51,367 nt of DNA from Akkermansiaceae bacterium (GTDB lineage Bacteria > Verrucomicrobiota > Verrucomicrobiia > Verrucomicrobiales > Akkermansiaceae): the NCBI GenBank assembly GCA_947491475.1, contig CANLKN010000015.1, positions 1 through 51,367 on the forward strand, written 5' to 3'. Positions 36,701 to 44,678 of the stretch are shown piece by piece; the stretch's first letter is position 1; every line of letters begins with the position of its first letter. The position numbers and the translations under genes were made by a program. The notes under the pieces are model-generated. The model worked only from the letters and a program-made list of their open reading frames with translations, was not told the DNA's origin and made no database searches.

Positions 36701-37124
36701 CTCTTTGCCATACGGAGATTTCAACCTCGTCCAAACCCCGGCCTCCGTGTCACTTCAGTGGACTCCCGCGCCGCCGTTCAGAACCTGGCAATATGTGAGC
36801 TTCGGAACTTCCTGGGACGATCCCTCCATCGCGGGTGCCGATCAGGATCCCGACGCCGACGGTTGGTCCAACGCGAATGAATGGATCACCGGCACCGATC
36901 CCAAGAAAGCGTCCTCACGCTTCACGGCGACCTTGGACCAGTCCGGACTTTTCTTCAACCGTGTGGAAGGCAGGAGCTATCGCATCGAGACCACTGCAAA
37001 TCTACAGGACGAATGGACGACGCATGCAATCGTCCCATCAGGTTCAGGTTCTGTCACGATTCCAATCATACCAACCGGCGAACCGCGCCGATTCTACCGC
37101 GTGGCCGTCGGTTGGAATCCGTGA
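33726..37124 (+). CDS. large secreted protein with autotransporter-associated beta-strand repeats
   Basis: 1132 residues, starting at TTG (33726). A signal peptide (about 1-31, LRLWFLGSTLLCGPAEA) comes first. The N-terminal 300 residues form a domain without obvious catalytic motif. About 440-560 looks like an Ig/cadherin-type beta domain. From about 600 to 950 come passenger-type repeats (GSGGIAKSGGGRLELLGDDT, FTGQLSTHGG; GLVKSGSGTWSLAGVHTFSG) that form a beta helix. A C-terminal ADQDPDADGWSNANEWITGT is a calcium-binding-like segment common in verrucomicrobial exoproteins. No outer-membrane beta-barrel is present, so it is not a classical autotransporter. Its function is unknown, perhaps adhesion or polysaccharide-related. 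Confidence 0.8.
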   Translation: MPFRSLIRLKTRFLRLWFLGSTLLCGPAEAVNYEVYPGSAFYLTQMLDRTKWSFVAGQSNGIYHHPVGFNDLDATQETTYTSHFTNRFAMVEGDMGSGSTTSDVPNLQRMSALGLTPVAAFVNRASSNLATWRQLIRNNAAEGAPSYEMLAPHVIDDNPLGWNDPSYDYARDNMRVPGCIGSGVDAPVYLFVNRDQAYRQSIYDLQEWTVSNGREFNYLLSPNFSYNAALLADTQTTVRALEDNGHEPDVYGIVLYGERPVALTPEKVNVNGVDRAASTITGLAYWLLKHHDGEPGTLDLSAIHGETTHGGGVMQPTLATPSQIVPLSSTASRTFTLRLNNTSPWLDYAGVLRARAHGSVADWTITFTMGTRDVTAQVLSADGKLFVGADRWMPGSQHELTMTITPNGSPGPLKLVVEALPHAGIDHALDVLSFELGTHGNTPPTLALNTIPQITREALPFGPLWFTCGDAETSSTSLVVSASSSDTLLVPNNNISLGQNGVQRWLRVVPATGRWGITNISVTVSDSVSSVTKSFALTVDRTTVLPVVKADNPLNLELDESWQGSVRPGPVNQAVWDATVTRPNSVNLAADFELAGLRITNPGGDVTINGTSTLSIGISGIDMASSTRNLTLHAPLALDESAEWKIATSRLVRVTQDITGSGGIAKSGGGRLELLGDDTFTGQLSTHGGEMVKSGSGAQSSTMVTDNARFRASHSGAFGMGDLSVGAANNYTGGIILSGDISVLTEKSVTIAARNSNTDAVSSVSGNNTFGGNVAFGTGGVFYGFSSTGGLLTLSGNFSSKATGNRNFTLRGAGDGRMTGKISDGSGVVGLVKSGSGTWSLAGVHTFSGAVSHQEGTLGVFSPLAKQAVTVYPGAVLTGNGTLGGSVSISGIHSPGDGVGSQSIQGPLSYQDGARIRWEIGGQSPSGDLITAAAVTVASGASIDVVANTPNGTVDFTLPFWREARTWPVLTANSIAGSFTLASGAVDSTGGSSLPYGDFNLVQTPASVSLQWTPAPPFRTWQYVSFGTSWDDPSIAGADQDPDADGWSNANEWITGTDPKKASSRFTATLDQSGLFFNRVEGRSYRIETTANLQDEWTTHAIVPSGSGSVTIPIIPTGEPRRFYRVAVGWNP

Positions 37125-37230
37125 ACCTTTTGAATTCCCGTTGATTCGGGATGTTGGGATTCTTTCACCCAAGCGGCAAACTGCCGCACAATCGCTTGCG
37201 AACCGCGGCCGCCGCCTCTATCCCTCACCC

Positions 37231-37413
37231 GTGTCCCGCAAGGACGATCCCGCCCACGGTTGGCTGCGCCGCGCCGTGACCCACCCGGATTTTGACCCAC
37301 GCCTGGCCCGTTTGGCCGATGGCGAGGGCGAACTTGTGCTCGATCACGTGGCCGAGGCCGCGCAGTCGTTCATCACGGCGCTCGTTTGCGAAGCGGCACG
37401 GGAGCGGAAATAG
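37231..37413 (+). pseudogene. mfd: 5' end of mfd, cut off by an in-frame TAG
   Basis: From the GTG at 37231 the frame reads SRKDDPAHGWLRRAVTHP, then LARLADGEGELVLDHVAEAA, ending ARERK-stop (TAG at 37411-37413). The same frame resumes at once as PRVWLVCDMPRHRERLAAEM, the expected continuation of a transcription-repair coupling factor. One base change (TAG to CAG) would restore a 1062-codon gene. Confidence 0.7.
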
Positions 37414-37437
37414 CCGCGTGTCTGGCTGGTCTGCGAC

Positions 37438-40419
37438 ATGCCGCGCCACCGCGAGCGGCTGGCGGCCGAGATGGAGCTGTGGGGCATCAACGCGCTGGTC
37501 CTGCCCGAGCCGCCGTCTGAAACCGGCGACGGCACGATCGCCGATCCCGAGTCCGCCGCCGAGTGGTTCTCGGTCTTGGAAATCCTCGCCCGCGCGGAAA
37601 GCTGCGCAGTGCTCTGCGGCAGCGAGGCGTTTTCGACGAAAGCCCCCTCGCCAGCCGCATTGCGGTCGAGCCGGACGACGTTGAAACCCGGCACCGAACT
37701 CGATCCGGAGCAACTTGCGAAATCACTAGCGGATCACGGCTACGAGCGCGTCCCGGGCGTGATCTCGCGCGGCCAGTTCGCCGTGCGCGGCGGCATTATT
37801 GATCTCTTCGCATGGCAGGCCGCCAAGCCGCTGCGGTTGGAGTTTTTCGATAGGGATCTGGAATCGATCCGCGAGTTTGATCTCGATTCGCAGGCGTCCA
37901 CCGCAAAGTTGTTAGAAGCCGAGTTGTTGCTGGCGGAACCGGCGACCGACGCCACCATCGCCGACTACCGCAGGGCGGACGACCTGATCGTTTCCATCGA
38001 TGCGGAAATGGTAAAACCGGACGTGCGCATTCTCGAAGGCGCGGCGGAGTATAACAGCGAGGAGGATTTCACACTCGCGAGTTATGGCAGCCCGCTCGGC
38101 ACCTTCGAGGCCGGCGATTTCGTGCTGGAGGAACTGCGGCGCGAAAACTTCTTCCGCCAGCTCAACGACTGGAAACGCGACGGCTGGGACATCGCCATGG
38201 TTTTCTCCAACAAGGGCGAGCAGGAGCGTTTCGAGGAACTCGCCGGCAAGGATCTCGAACGCGATCTCGGCCTCGCACCGGTGCGCGGCGAGTTGATGGC
38301 GGGTTTCACGCTGCCGTTCATCAAGCTGGCGGTGCTATCATCGTCCGAACTCTTCGGCCGCTACCGCACGCCGGGTGCGTCGCGACGCAGCACACTGGAA
38401 AAAGCCCGCGCCGCCCGTGCCCGCGCCACCGTCGATGAGATGGAGGAAGGCGACCTCGTCGTGCACTACGAATACGGCCTGGCGAAATTCCGCGGCATCC
38501 AGCAGGGCGACGATGGTGAGGAACTCGTGCTCGAATACCGCGACGGCGCTCTGTTAGGTGTGCCACTCGAACAAGCACACCTCGTCGGCAAATACGTCGG
38601 CATGGGCGGCAAAACGCCGGATCTCAACAAGCTCGGCGGCACCGCATGGAAAAACGCGCGCAAGGCCGCCGAGAAATCGATCCTCGACTACGCGGCACAA
38701 CTCCTCCGCGTGCAGGCCGAGCGCCAGCACGAACCCGGCTTCGCCCACCCGCCGGACACCAAGTGGATGTGGGAGTTCGAGCGCTCGTTCCACTACACCG
38801 AGACCGCCGACCAACGCCGCGCCATCGATGAGACCAAACTCGATCTCGAACAACCCCGCCCGATGGACCGGCTGATCTGCGGCGACGTCGGCTTCGGCAA
38901 AACCGAAGTCGCTATCCGTGCCGCCTTCAAGACCATCACCAGCGGCAAACAGGTGGCCATCCTCGTGCCCACAACCGTGCTTGCCGAGCAACACTGGCGC
39001 ACCTTCCGCGAGCGCATGTCGGACTACCCGATCCGCGTCGATCTGCTCAACCGCTTCCGCACGCCATCGGAAATCCGCAACACGATCCAAGGCATCGCCG
39101 ATGGCTCGGTGGACCTCGTCATCGGAACGCACCGGCTGATTTCCGGCGATGTGAAATTCAAGGATCTGGGGCTTGTCGTCGTCGATGAGGAACAGCGCTT
39201 CGGCGTCGCCCACAAGGAGAAGTTCAAACAACTCTTCCGCCAGGTGGATGTATTAACTCTCTCCGCCACGCCGATCCCGCGCACGCTCTACATGGCGCTG
39301 ATGGGCGCGCGCGACATGTCCACCATCGACACTCCGCCGCCGAACCGTGTGCCGGTTTCCACCACCGTCTGCGCCTATGACGAGCGCGTCATTCGCGACG
39401 CCATCCGCCGCGAGATGAAACGTGGCGGCCAGGTCTTCTTCCTGCACAACCGCGTCAAAAGCATCGAGCAAATGCGCTCGCGAATTGCCGAACTCGTGCC
39501 TGAGGCGCGCATCCTCGTTGGCCACGGCCAGATGGAAAAGGACGAGCTCGAAGTCGTCATGCACACCTTCGTCAAGGGCGAGGCCGACGTGCTGCTCGCC
39601 ACCACCATCATCGAGACCGGCATCGACATCCCGAACGCCAACACCATCCTCATCGACCGCGCCGACCGCTTCGGCCTGGCCGATCTCTATCAGCTCCGCG
39701 GCCGAGTCGGCCGCGCCGGGGAAAAAGCCTACGCCATCCTGCTGCTGCCGCGCGACATGATGACCGTCGGCGACGCCCGCAAGCGCATCCACGCCATCAA
39801 ACAATACACCGCGCTCGGCTCGGGTTTCAAAATCGCCATGCGCGACCTCGAAATCCGCGGCTCCGGAAATTTGTTAGGCACCAAACAATCCGGCCACATC
39901 GCCCAGATTGGTTTCGAACTCTACTGCCAGTTGCTCAAGCAATCCGTCGAACGCCTCAAAGGCCGCAAGGACGCCCCGCGCTGCGAATGCACTTTCAAGG
40001 CCGACTTTGTGATCCCCACGGAGAACGCGTGGCTGCGCCAATCTCAAATTTCAAATTTCAAATCTCAAATCCCCGCCTTCATCCCGTCCAACTGGCTTTC
40101 CGAAACCCAAGTCCGCATCACCGCCTACCGCGAACTCTCCGAGGCAGGCACCGAAAAAGCCGTCGATGCCCTCGAAGCCTCATGGCGCGACCGCTTCGGC
40201 CGCCTGCCGGTCGCCGCTGAAAATCTCATTCACATCGCCCGTATCAAAGCACTCGCCGCAGTCGAACGCATTTCCTCCGTCGAGATACAAGGCCAGCGCC
40301 TCATGCTCCACCGCGGTGGCGACTACATCCTGCTTGAAGGCCGCCGATTTCCACGCCTCAAGTCGGATTCCCCGATGGCAAAACTCACCGAAACCATCGA
40401 AATGCTTCGGGTGCTGTAG
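37438..40419 (+). CDS. mfd: transcription-repair coupling factor
   Basis: 993 residues from the first ATG after the in-frame TAG. Mfd displaces RNA polymerase stalled at lesions and recruits UvrA. Visible parts are the UvrB-like N-terminal region (GYERVPGVISRGQFAVRGGI onward); the RNA-polymerase-interaction region (EEGDLVVHYEYGLAKFRGI); the RecG-like motor with GDVGFGKTEVA, VVVDEEQRFGV, LSATPIPRTL and GRVGRAGEKAYA; and the C-terminal TRCF domain. Near residue 870 a 7-bp repeat is translated in frame (SQISNFKSQIP). The missing first 69 codons include part of the UvrB-like module. The TAG stop of the gene falls in a REP-like element. Confidence 0.9.
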   Translation: MPRHRERLAAEMELWGINALVLPEPPSETGDGTIADPESAAEWFSVLEILARAESCAVLCGSEAFSTKAPSPAALRSSRTTLKPGTELDPEQLAKSLADHGYERVPGVISRGQFAVRGGIIDLFAWQAAKPLRLEFFDRDLESIREFDLDSQASTAKLLEAELLLAEPATDATIADYRRADDLIVSIDAEMVKPDVRILEGAAEYNSEEDFTLASYGSPLGTFEAGDFVLEELRRENFFRQLNDWKRDGWDIAMVFSNKGEQERFEELAGKDLERDLGLAPVRGELMAGFTLPFIKLAVLSSSELFGRYRTPGASRRSTLEKARAARARATVDEMEEGDLVVHYEYGLAKFRGIQQGDDGEELVLEYRDGALLGVPLEQAHLVGKYVGMGGKTPDLNKLGGTAWKNARKAAEKSILDYAAQLLRVQAERQHEPGFAHPPDTKWMWEFERSFHYTETADQRRAIDETKLDLEQPRPMDRLICGDVGFGKTEVAIRAAFKTITSGKQVAILVPTTVLAEQHWRTFRERMSDYPIRVDLLNRFRTPSEIRNTIQGIADGSVDLVIGTHRLISGDVKFKDLGLVVVDEEQRFGVAHKEKFKQLFRQVDVLTLSATPIPRTLYMALMGARDMSTIDTPPPNRVPVSTTVCAYDERVIRDAIRREMKRGGQVFFLHNRVKSIEQMRSRIAELVPEARILVGHGQMEKDELEVVMHTFVKGEADVLLATTIIETGIDIPNANTILIDRADRFGLADLYQLRGRVGRAGEKAYAILLLPRDMMTVGDARKRIHAIKQYTALGSGFKIAMRDLEIRGSGNLLGTKQSGHIAQIGFELYCQLLKQSVERLKGRKDAPRCECTFKADFVIPTENAWLRQSQISNFKSQIPAFIPSNWLSETQVRITAYRELSEAGTEKAVDALEASWRDRFGRLPVAAENLIHIARIKALAAVERISSVEIQGQRLMLHRGGDYILLEGRRFPRLKSDSPMAKLTETIEMLRVL
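40041..40068. repeat. 7-bp tandem repeat inside the mfd reading frame
   Basis: ATCTCAA, ATTTCAA, ATTTCAA, ATCTCAA: the reverse complement of the units at 4488-4515 and 20273-20307. It is read through in frame and encodes about ten residues between DFVIPTENAWLRQ and PAFIPSNWLSE, so it inserts into a TRCF-domain linker. Confidence 0.8.
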
Positions 40420-40540
40420 CCGCGCTCTATGTTGGCGTCGTTGCCCATGAACCGCGCGAAGCTTCGCCATCTGCTTTCTCCATGGCATCCCTGCCTTCGG
40501 GCCACTTAGCGACAGCCCTGACGCCCCACGCCCCGGCGCG
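40415..40540. repeat. REP-like palindromic element, copy 1
   Basis: It begins GTAGCCGCGCTCTATG and shares with the copy at 43277-43392 the words AACCGCGCGAAGC, GCTTTCTC.ATGGC and TTAGCGAC, in the same order and spacing. Its right end is degenerate. The mfd stop (TAG, 40417-40419) lies in its left end. Confidence 0.7.
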
Positions 40541-40593
40541 GATGGCACCGTTTTTTCTCGCCAAGTCCGGTGCATGTGCATGATGCGGCCCGC

Positions 40594-41520
40594 ATGGAAA
40601 TCTCTTCACCGGCCGGAAATTATCGTTGGATCGAAAACTGGGTGATCATACCAGAATCCCCGGAAGGCCTCGTCAACGGGCGCACCCACGGCGTCGCTGT
40701 CACGCGGGATGGGCGCATCATTATTTTTCATCAAGCGGATCCCGCGGTGTTGATCTATTCGCCTGAAGGAAAGCTGCTCGACGCATGGGGGTCTTTTCCC
40801 GGCGCGCATGGCCTCACCCTGATCGAGGAAAACGGCGTGGAGCTTCTCTGGCTGGTGGATGAGAAAACCAAGGCCGTGGTCAAGACCACCCTGTCCGGCG
40901 AAGTCCTGCAGTCGCTGCCGATGCCCGAGCACGATGATTATCGCGAGGGAAATTACATTCCCACGTGGCTGGCCGTGGATGAAATCCGCCATGGCGGCGA
41001 TGGCGGGCTTTGGCTGGCCGATGGCTACGGCAGCAGCCTGGTGCACCATTTCGACGCCTCCGCAAACCACCTGCAAACCTTGGACGGGACCGAGGGTGCC
41101 GGACGTTTTGACTGCCCGCACGGCTTGGGCTTCCGTTTGCTTGGCGGCTCTTCCGAGTTATACATTGCCGACCGCGGAAACCGGCGCTTTCAAGTTTACG
41201 ACCGCGCTGGAAAATTCCTGCGGTCCTTTGGAGAGGACTTTCTCACCAGTCCCGATGTCTGCGCTCCTTGTGGCGACTTGCTCATCGTGCCGGAACTCTG
41301 CTCACGACTGACCCTTCTCGACGAGCGGGATGCGCCTCTGGCGATTCTTGGCGCGAACGACGAGGTGAAGCATGCGCAAGGCTGGCCTAACAACCGGGAC
41401 CTTGTGGTGCCCGGCAAGTTCAACAGCCCGCATGGCGCGGCGGCCGATGCCAGTGGCAATCTCTATGTGGTGGAATGGATCACCGGCGGCCGCATCACGA
41501 AACTTGAGAAAATTTTCTGA
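40594..41520 (+). CDS. NHL-type beta-propeller protein
   Basis: About 308 residues from the ATG at 40594 (MEISSPAGNYRWIENWV); an earlier GTG at 40570 is possible. Repeated blade patterns are typical of six-bladed NHL propellers, some of which act as lyases or lactonases: THGVAVTRDGRIIIFH, AVLIYSPEGKLLDAWGSF, LYIADRGNRRFQVYDRAGKF, LRSFGEDF and SPHGAAADASGNLYVVEWIT. No signal peptide is visible. The reaction cannot be inferred. It stands alone between the REP-like element and the CII-like gene. Confidence 0.75.
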   Translation: MEISSPAGNYRWIENWVIIPESPEGLVNGRTHGVAVTRDGRIIIFHQADPAVLIYSPEGKLLDAWGSFPGAHGLTLIEENGVELLWLVDEKTKAVVKTTLSGEVLQSLPMPEHDDYREGNYIPTWLAVDEIRHGGDGGLWLADGYGSSLVHHFDASANHLQTLDGTEGAGRFDCPHGLGFRLLGGSSELYIADRGNRRFQVYDRAGKFLRSFGEDFLTSPDVCAPCGDLLIVPELCSRLTLLDERDAPLAILGANDEVKHAQGWPNNRDLVVPGKFNSPHGAAADASGNLYVVEWITGGRITKLEKIF

Positions 41521-41630
41521 GCAAGCAACGCGTCAGACCGTAGTTGACGGCCGATCATCGCGCAAACGACACCCGGATTTTCCCATTTGTCGGCTTCCCA
41601 TAGTGGCTTGAATTCATTACTTGGCTGCGC

Positions 41631-42095
41631 ATGGAAAGCCATGACGTTCTGAAAAAGGCACTGCAAAAAACCACGCCCAAAGCGGTGGCGGCCAATCTGG
41701 GGGTGTCCCTATCGCTAGTTTACAAATGGGCGGAAAAGCCGGCTGATGACGCAGCGGGCAACAGGAATCCACTGGATCGCTTGCTGCAAATCATCGAGTT
41801 GAGCGGTGACAATGCAATCGTCGATTGGCTTTGCCTCAGGCAGGGCGGGTATTTTGTGAAAGACCCCGAAGTGAGCGGCATGCAGGTGGAACACGTGATG
41901 CCGGCCACCCAGGAGATGATCCGGCATTTCTCCGAATTGTTGAACCAAATCTCGGATGCGGCTGTGGACCACTCGGTGACGAAAGGCGAGGCGGACGATA
42001 TCCGCGAGACATGGGACAAGCTGAAAAGCCACGTCGAGGCCTTTGTCAGGGCTTGCGAAAAAGGCGACTTCCGAACGATGAAACGAATGCTCTGA
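41631..42095 (+). CDS. CII-like (Phage_CP76-type) helix-turn-helix protein
   Basis: 154 residues. The N-terminal HTH (VLKKALQKTTPKAVAANLGV, SLSLVYKWAEKP) is followed by NPLDRLLQIIELSGDNAIVD and WLCLRQGGYFV, the pattern of the phage regulatory protein CII/CP76 family. The rest (about 85-154) is helical (MIRHFSELLNQISDAAVDHS) and ends in a basic tail. No other phage genes are near, so it is more likely a chromosomal regulator. It precedes the eRF1-like gene by 68 bases on the same strand. Confidence 0.75.
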   Translation: MESHDVLKKALQKTTPKAVAANLGVSLSLVYKWAEKPADDAAGNRNPLDRLLQIIELSGDNAIVDWLCLRQGGYFVKDPEVSGMQVEHVMPATQEMIRHFSELLNQISDAAVDHSVTKGEADDIRETWDKLKSHVEAFVRACEKGDFRTMKRML

Positions 42096-42163
42096 GCCGT
42101 GGTGGAAAATTTGCGGCAGATTCCATCGTGCGTTTTGCGAATGTTCGGTAAGCTGATGCGAAC

Positions 42164-43258
42164 ATGTCAGCCACAGCCAACTTGCCCACGCTTGGAAATT
42201 CGATGCAACAACTGCGTCGTCACATCTTGGCGCTTTCCACCTTGCCGGAGAACGATGCGCCGGTTCTGAGCGCCTACTTCGACTTGCGCCGCCCGGTTGA
42301 AATACTCCGTGCTGCTTTTGAAACCTGGTCCACTGCGGCGCGCAGCGCCCTGCCCAAGGCGCAGCGGCCGAGATTCGACGAGGCGAAGTCAGAACTCCGC
42401 GCGCTGCTCAAACAGGTTTGGCCCGAGGACATCCAAGGCCTTGCGGTATTTGCTCGCTGCGGAGAGCATCAGCTGTTCATGGCGCTGAAGTTCCGAGCGG
42501 CGCTGGAAACCCATTTCGAAGTCTCTGCGCGCCCGGCAATTTTTCCGCTGGTCCAGCTCAAGGACCGGTTTCACCGCTTCGTGCTGGTGATTTGTACTGA
42601 GGATACCGGGCGGATCATGGAATTGACGCTGGGGGCCGTGACCGAGGAAATCCTCACCACGCGGCCAGATCACGGGAGTCGCCTCGGCCGCCAGTTGAGT
42701 CGCGAACATTTCCATCACCGCCGCGAGGAGGACGCCCGCAGATTCGTGCGAGATCAGGTGCTCATTATCAGCAACCTGATGGCCCGGCGTGGACTCAACC
42801 ACCTGATTCTCGCCGGACATCCGCGCCATGTTTCACCGCTGCGGGAGCAACTGCCAAAGCATCTGCAATCACGCGTTGTCGGCTCGGTTTTCCATGCGCC
42901 TAACGGCCAAGACTACTCGCCGTTGCTCGATCAGGCCATCGACACGTTCATCGAGGCGGAACAGGAAGAAAGCCGCGGCGCGGTCGAGCGGCTGCACGAG
43001 CAGGTTCGCCGCCAGGGACTCGCCGTGGTGGGCATTCATGCCTGCCGCGAGGTGCTCGAGGCCGGGGCCGCTTCCCAGTTGGTGATTTCCGAAGAATTGC
43101 CGATACCCGACCGTGAGGAGTTGGTGCGGCTTGCGACGCAGCACGAAGTGCCAATTGAGGTCTGCGAGGGTGACGACCTGCTCCAAAGCCACGGAGGTGT
43201 GGGGTGCCTGCTTCGTTTCCGGATGGAATATCTCCACACGGCGATACCTGACGCCTGA
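42164..43258 (+). CDS. bacterial archaeo-eukaryotic release factor-like protein (baeRF)
   Basis: 364 residues with three eRF1-like parts. The first is an N-terminal domain (about 12-120, VLSAYFDLRRPVEILRAAFE). The second is a middle domain (about 135-240, RFVLVICTEDTGRIMEL), where GRQ (175-177, GSRLGRQLSREHFHH) stands in place of the peptidyl-hydrolysis GGQ loop. The third is an L7Ae-like C-terminal domain (about 255-360, LLDQAIDTFIEAEQEESRGA; GLAVVGIHACREVLEAGAAS). Families of this type are suspected to act in ribosome rescue or hibernation. The lost first Gly makes classical hydrolysis uncertain. Confidence 0.75.
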   Translation: MSATANLPTLGNSMQQLRRHILALSTLPENDAPVLSAYFDLRRPVEILRAAFETWSTAARSALPKAQRPRFDEAKSELRALLKQVWPEDIQGLAVFARCGEHQLFMALKFRAALETHFEVSARPAIFPLVQLKDRFHRFVLVICTEDTGRIMELTLGAVTEEILTTRPDHGSRLGRQLSREHFHHRREEDARRFVRDQVLIISNLMARRGLNHLILAGHPRHVSPLREQLPKHLQSRVVGSVFHAPNGQDYSPLLDQAIDTFIEAEQEESRGAVERLHEQVRRQGLAVVGIHACREVLEAGAASQLVISEELPIPDREELVRLATQHEVPIEVCEGDDLLQSHGGVGCLLRFRMEYLHTAIPDA

Positions 43259-43276
43259 TCCCGAATGGTCAGCAAT

Positions 43277-43392
43277 GTAGCGGCGCTCTATGAGCGTCTA
43301 AGCAGAGGAACCGCGCGAAGCCTCTTCATTGGCTTTCTCTATGGCGTCCCGGCCTCGGGGGTGATTAGCGACGGTCTCAGACGCGCCGCTAC
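43277..43392. repeat. REP-like palindromic element, copy 2
   Basis: 116 bp with perfect 10-bp terminal inverted repeats (GTAGCGGCGC at 43277-43286, GCGCCGCTAC at 43383-43392) and an inner GCGTCT/AGACGC pair. Its right end supplies the stop codon (43389-43391) of the deacetylase gene on the minus strand. Confidence 0.75.
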
Positions 43393-44303
43393 AGTCCGCG
43401 GAACTCGGTGGCGAGTTTCTTGGCGGTGGCGATGGTATTGCGGTGGAGCTTGGCGGTGAACTCGGGCTGGCGGTTGTAGCCGCCGCCGTAGAGCACCGCC
43501 ACCGGAATCCGGTTCTTGATAAACGCACCTAACAGAACTTCGTCGCGGCGCTGGATGTCTTTTAACGAAAGATGCATCTGGCCGAAGCGGTCGTTGCGGT
43601 GGTTGTCCGCGCCGGAAATCCAGATTACCAGATCCGGCGCGAAGGCATCCAGCGCGCTGGCAAGGCTGGTGAAAAGCTGGTGCAGATACATCTCGCCTTC
43701 CACATAGCGCACGGTTTCCACGTCCAGGGTGCTGATGGTTTTTTTCGTGGGATAATTCCGGCCGACATGGATCGAGTAAGTGAAAACCCGCGGATCATGG
43801 GAGAGTAGGGAGGCGGTGCCGTTGCCTTGGTGGGCATCGGTGTCCACCACCATGATTTTGATGTTTGGCTGCTTGTCCTGAAGGTCGCGAATGGCGATGG
43901 CCACATCATTGAAAACACAATAGCCTTCGCCGTGTTCGCGGAAGGCATGGTGGGTGCCGCCGGCGAGGCAAACGCCCACGCCCTCCGCCAACGCGGCATG
44001 GCAGGCGAGGCGGGTGGCCTCCACCTCGGTGGCGCTGCGCTCAAACAAGCGCGGGGTGGCCGGCAGGCCTAACAGGATCTGCTCTTTGCGCCCGAGCAGG
44101 CCGCTCTCGATCCGGCGGATGTAATCCGGCTCGTGCACCCGCTGGAGCAGGTGGACATCCGCGCGGCGCACCTCGATGATTTCCTCCGGCCGGAGAATCC
44201 CGCCCTCCAGCAGCATGTCTTTGGAGACACGGAATTTTTCCATCGGAAACGGGTGTCCCGACGGCAGTTCAAGTTCCAGATTTTCCGAGTAAAAGCAGCG
44301 CAT
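43389..44303 (-). CDS. histone-deacetylase-like amidohydrolase
   Basis: 304 residues from the ATG at 44303 (MRCFYSENLELEL); a TTG six codons upstream is the alternative. The class II-type metal site is complete: the GGTHHAFREHGEGYCVFND general-base pair His118-His119, zinc ligands Asp156 and His158 (VVDTDAHQGNGT) and Asp233 (SGADNHRNDRFG), and the transition-state Tyr in YGGGYN. Bacterial members act on acetylated polyamines, lysine side chains or acetoin-related substrates; which one is not clear here. Confidence 0.9.
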   Translation of the reverse strand: MRCFYSENLELELPSGHPFPMEKFRVSKDMLLEGGILRPEEIIEVRRADVHLLQRVHEPDYIRRIESGLLGRKEQILLGLPATPRLFERSATEVEATRLACHAALAEGVGVCLAGGTHHAFREHGEGYCVFNDVAIAIRDLQDKQPNIKIMVVDTDAHQGNGTASLLSHDPRVFTYSIHVGRNYPTKKTISTLDVETVRYVEGEMYLHQLFTSLASALDAFAPDLVIWISGADNHRNDRFGQMHLSLKDIQRRDEVLLGAFIKNRIPVAVLYGGGYNRQPEFTAKLHRNTIATAKKLATEFRGL

Positions 44304-44378
44304 GACGGCAACCCGAAACAACAGTGGAAAGCGGCATCTGGAAAGGGGAAATACGGCGGCTTTACCCGGGCGTCCGGC

Positions 44379-44678
44379 TCAAAGCTTGCGCATCTCATCC
44401 TCAAGCCGCTCGGCGAGCCATTGTTTCATCATCGACTGGTAGTTGAGAAATCGCGAGCGGGCGATGCGCTTGATGCGCGAGAGCATGCGGGGATCGAAGC
44501 GCAGGGTGATGGTGGTGGATTCGCGGGAATCGGCCTCGTGCACGGAGGTGGCCATCAGGCGGCCGTCGAGCTCGTGGGCTTCCCAAAAGCGGGCTTCGGC
44601 CGTTTCATCGGCAAACTCGGGAATCTCTGACCAGCGGGAAATGATGTTCATGGGATTGGGTGGAATCTGGGTGTTCAA
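44379..44678 (-). CDS. brnA: CopG-type antitoxin (BrnA family)
   Basis: 99 residues. The C-terminal half has the ribbon-helix-helix core (TTITLRFDPRMLSRIKRIAR, then YQSMMKQWLAERLEDEM). The N-terminal half (WSEIPEFADETAEARFWEAH) matches BrnA/CopG antitoxins. It starts 4 bp before the brnT stop (44675-44678), so toxin comes first and the two are co-translated, as in known brnTA pairs. It probably represses its own promoter. Confidence 0.8.
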   Translation of the reverse strand: MNTQIPPNPMNIISRWSEIPEFADETAEARFWEAHELDGRLMATSVHEADSRESTTITLRFDPRMLSRIKRIARSRFLNYQSMMKQWLAERLEDEMRKL

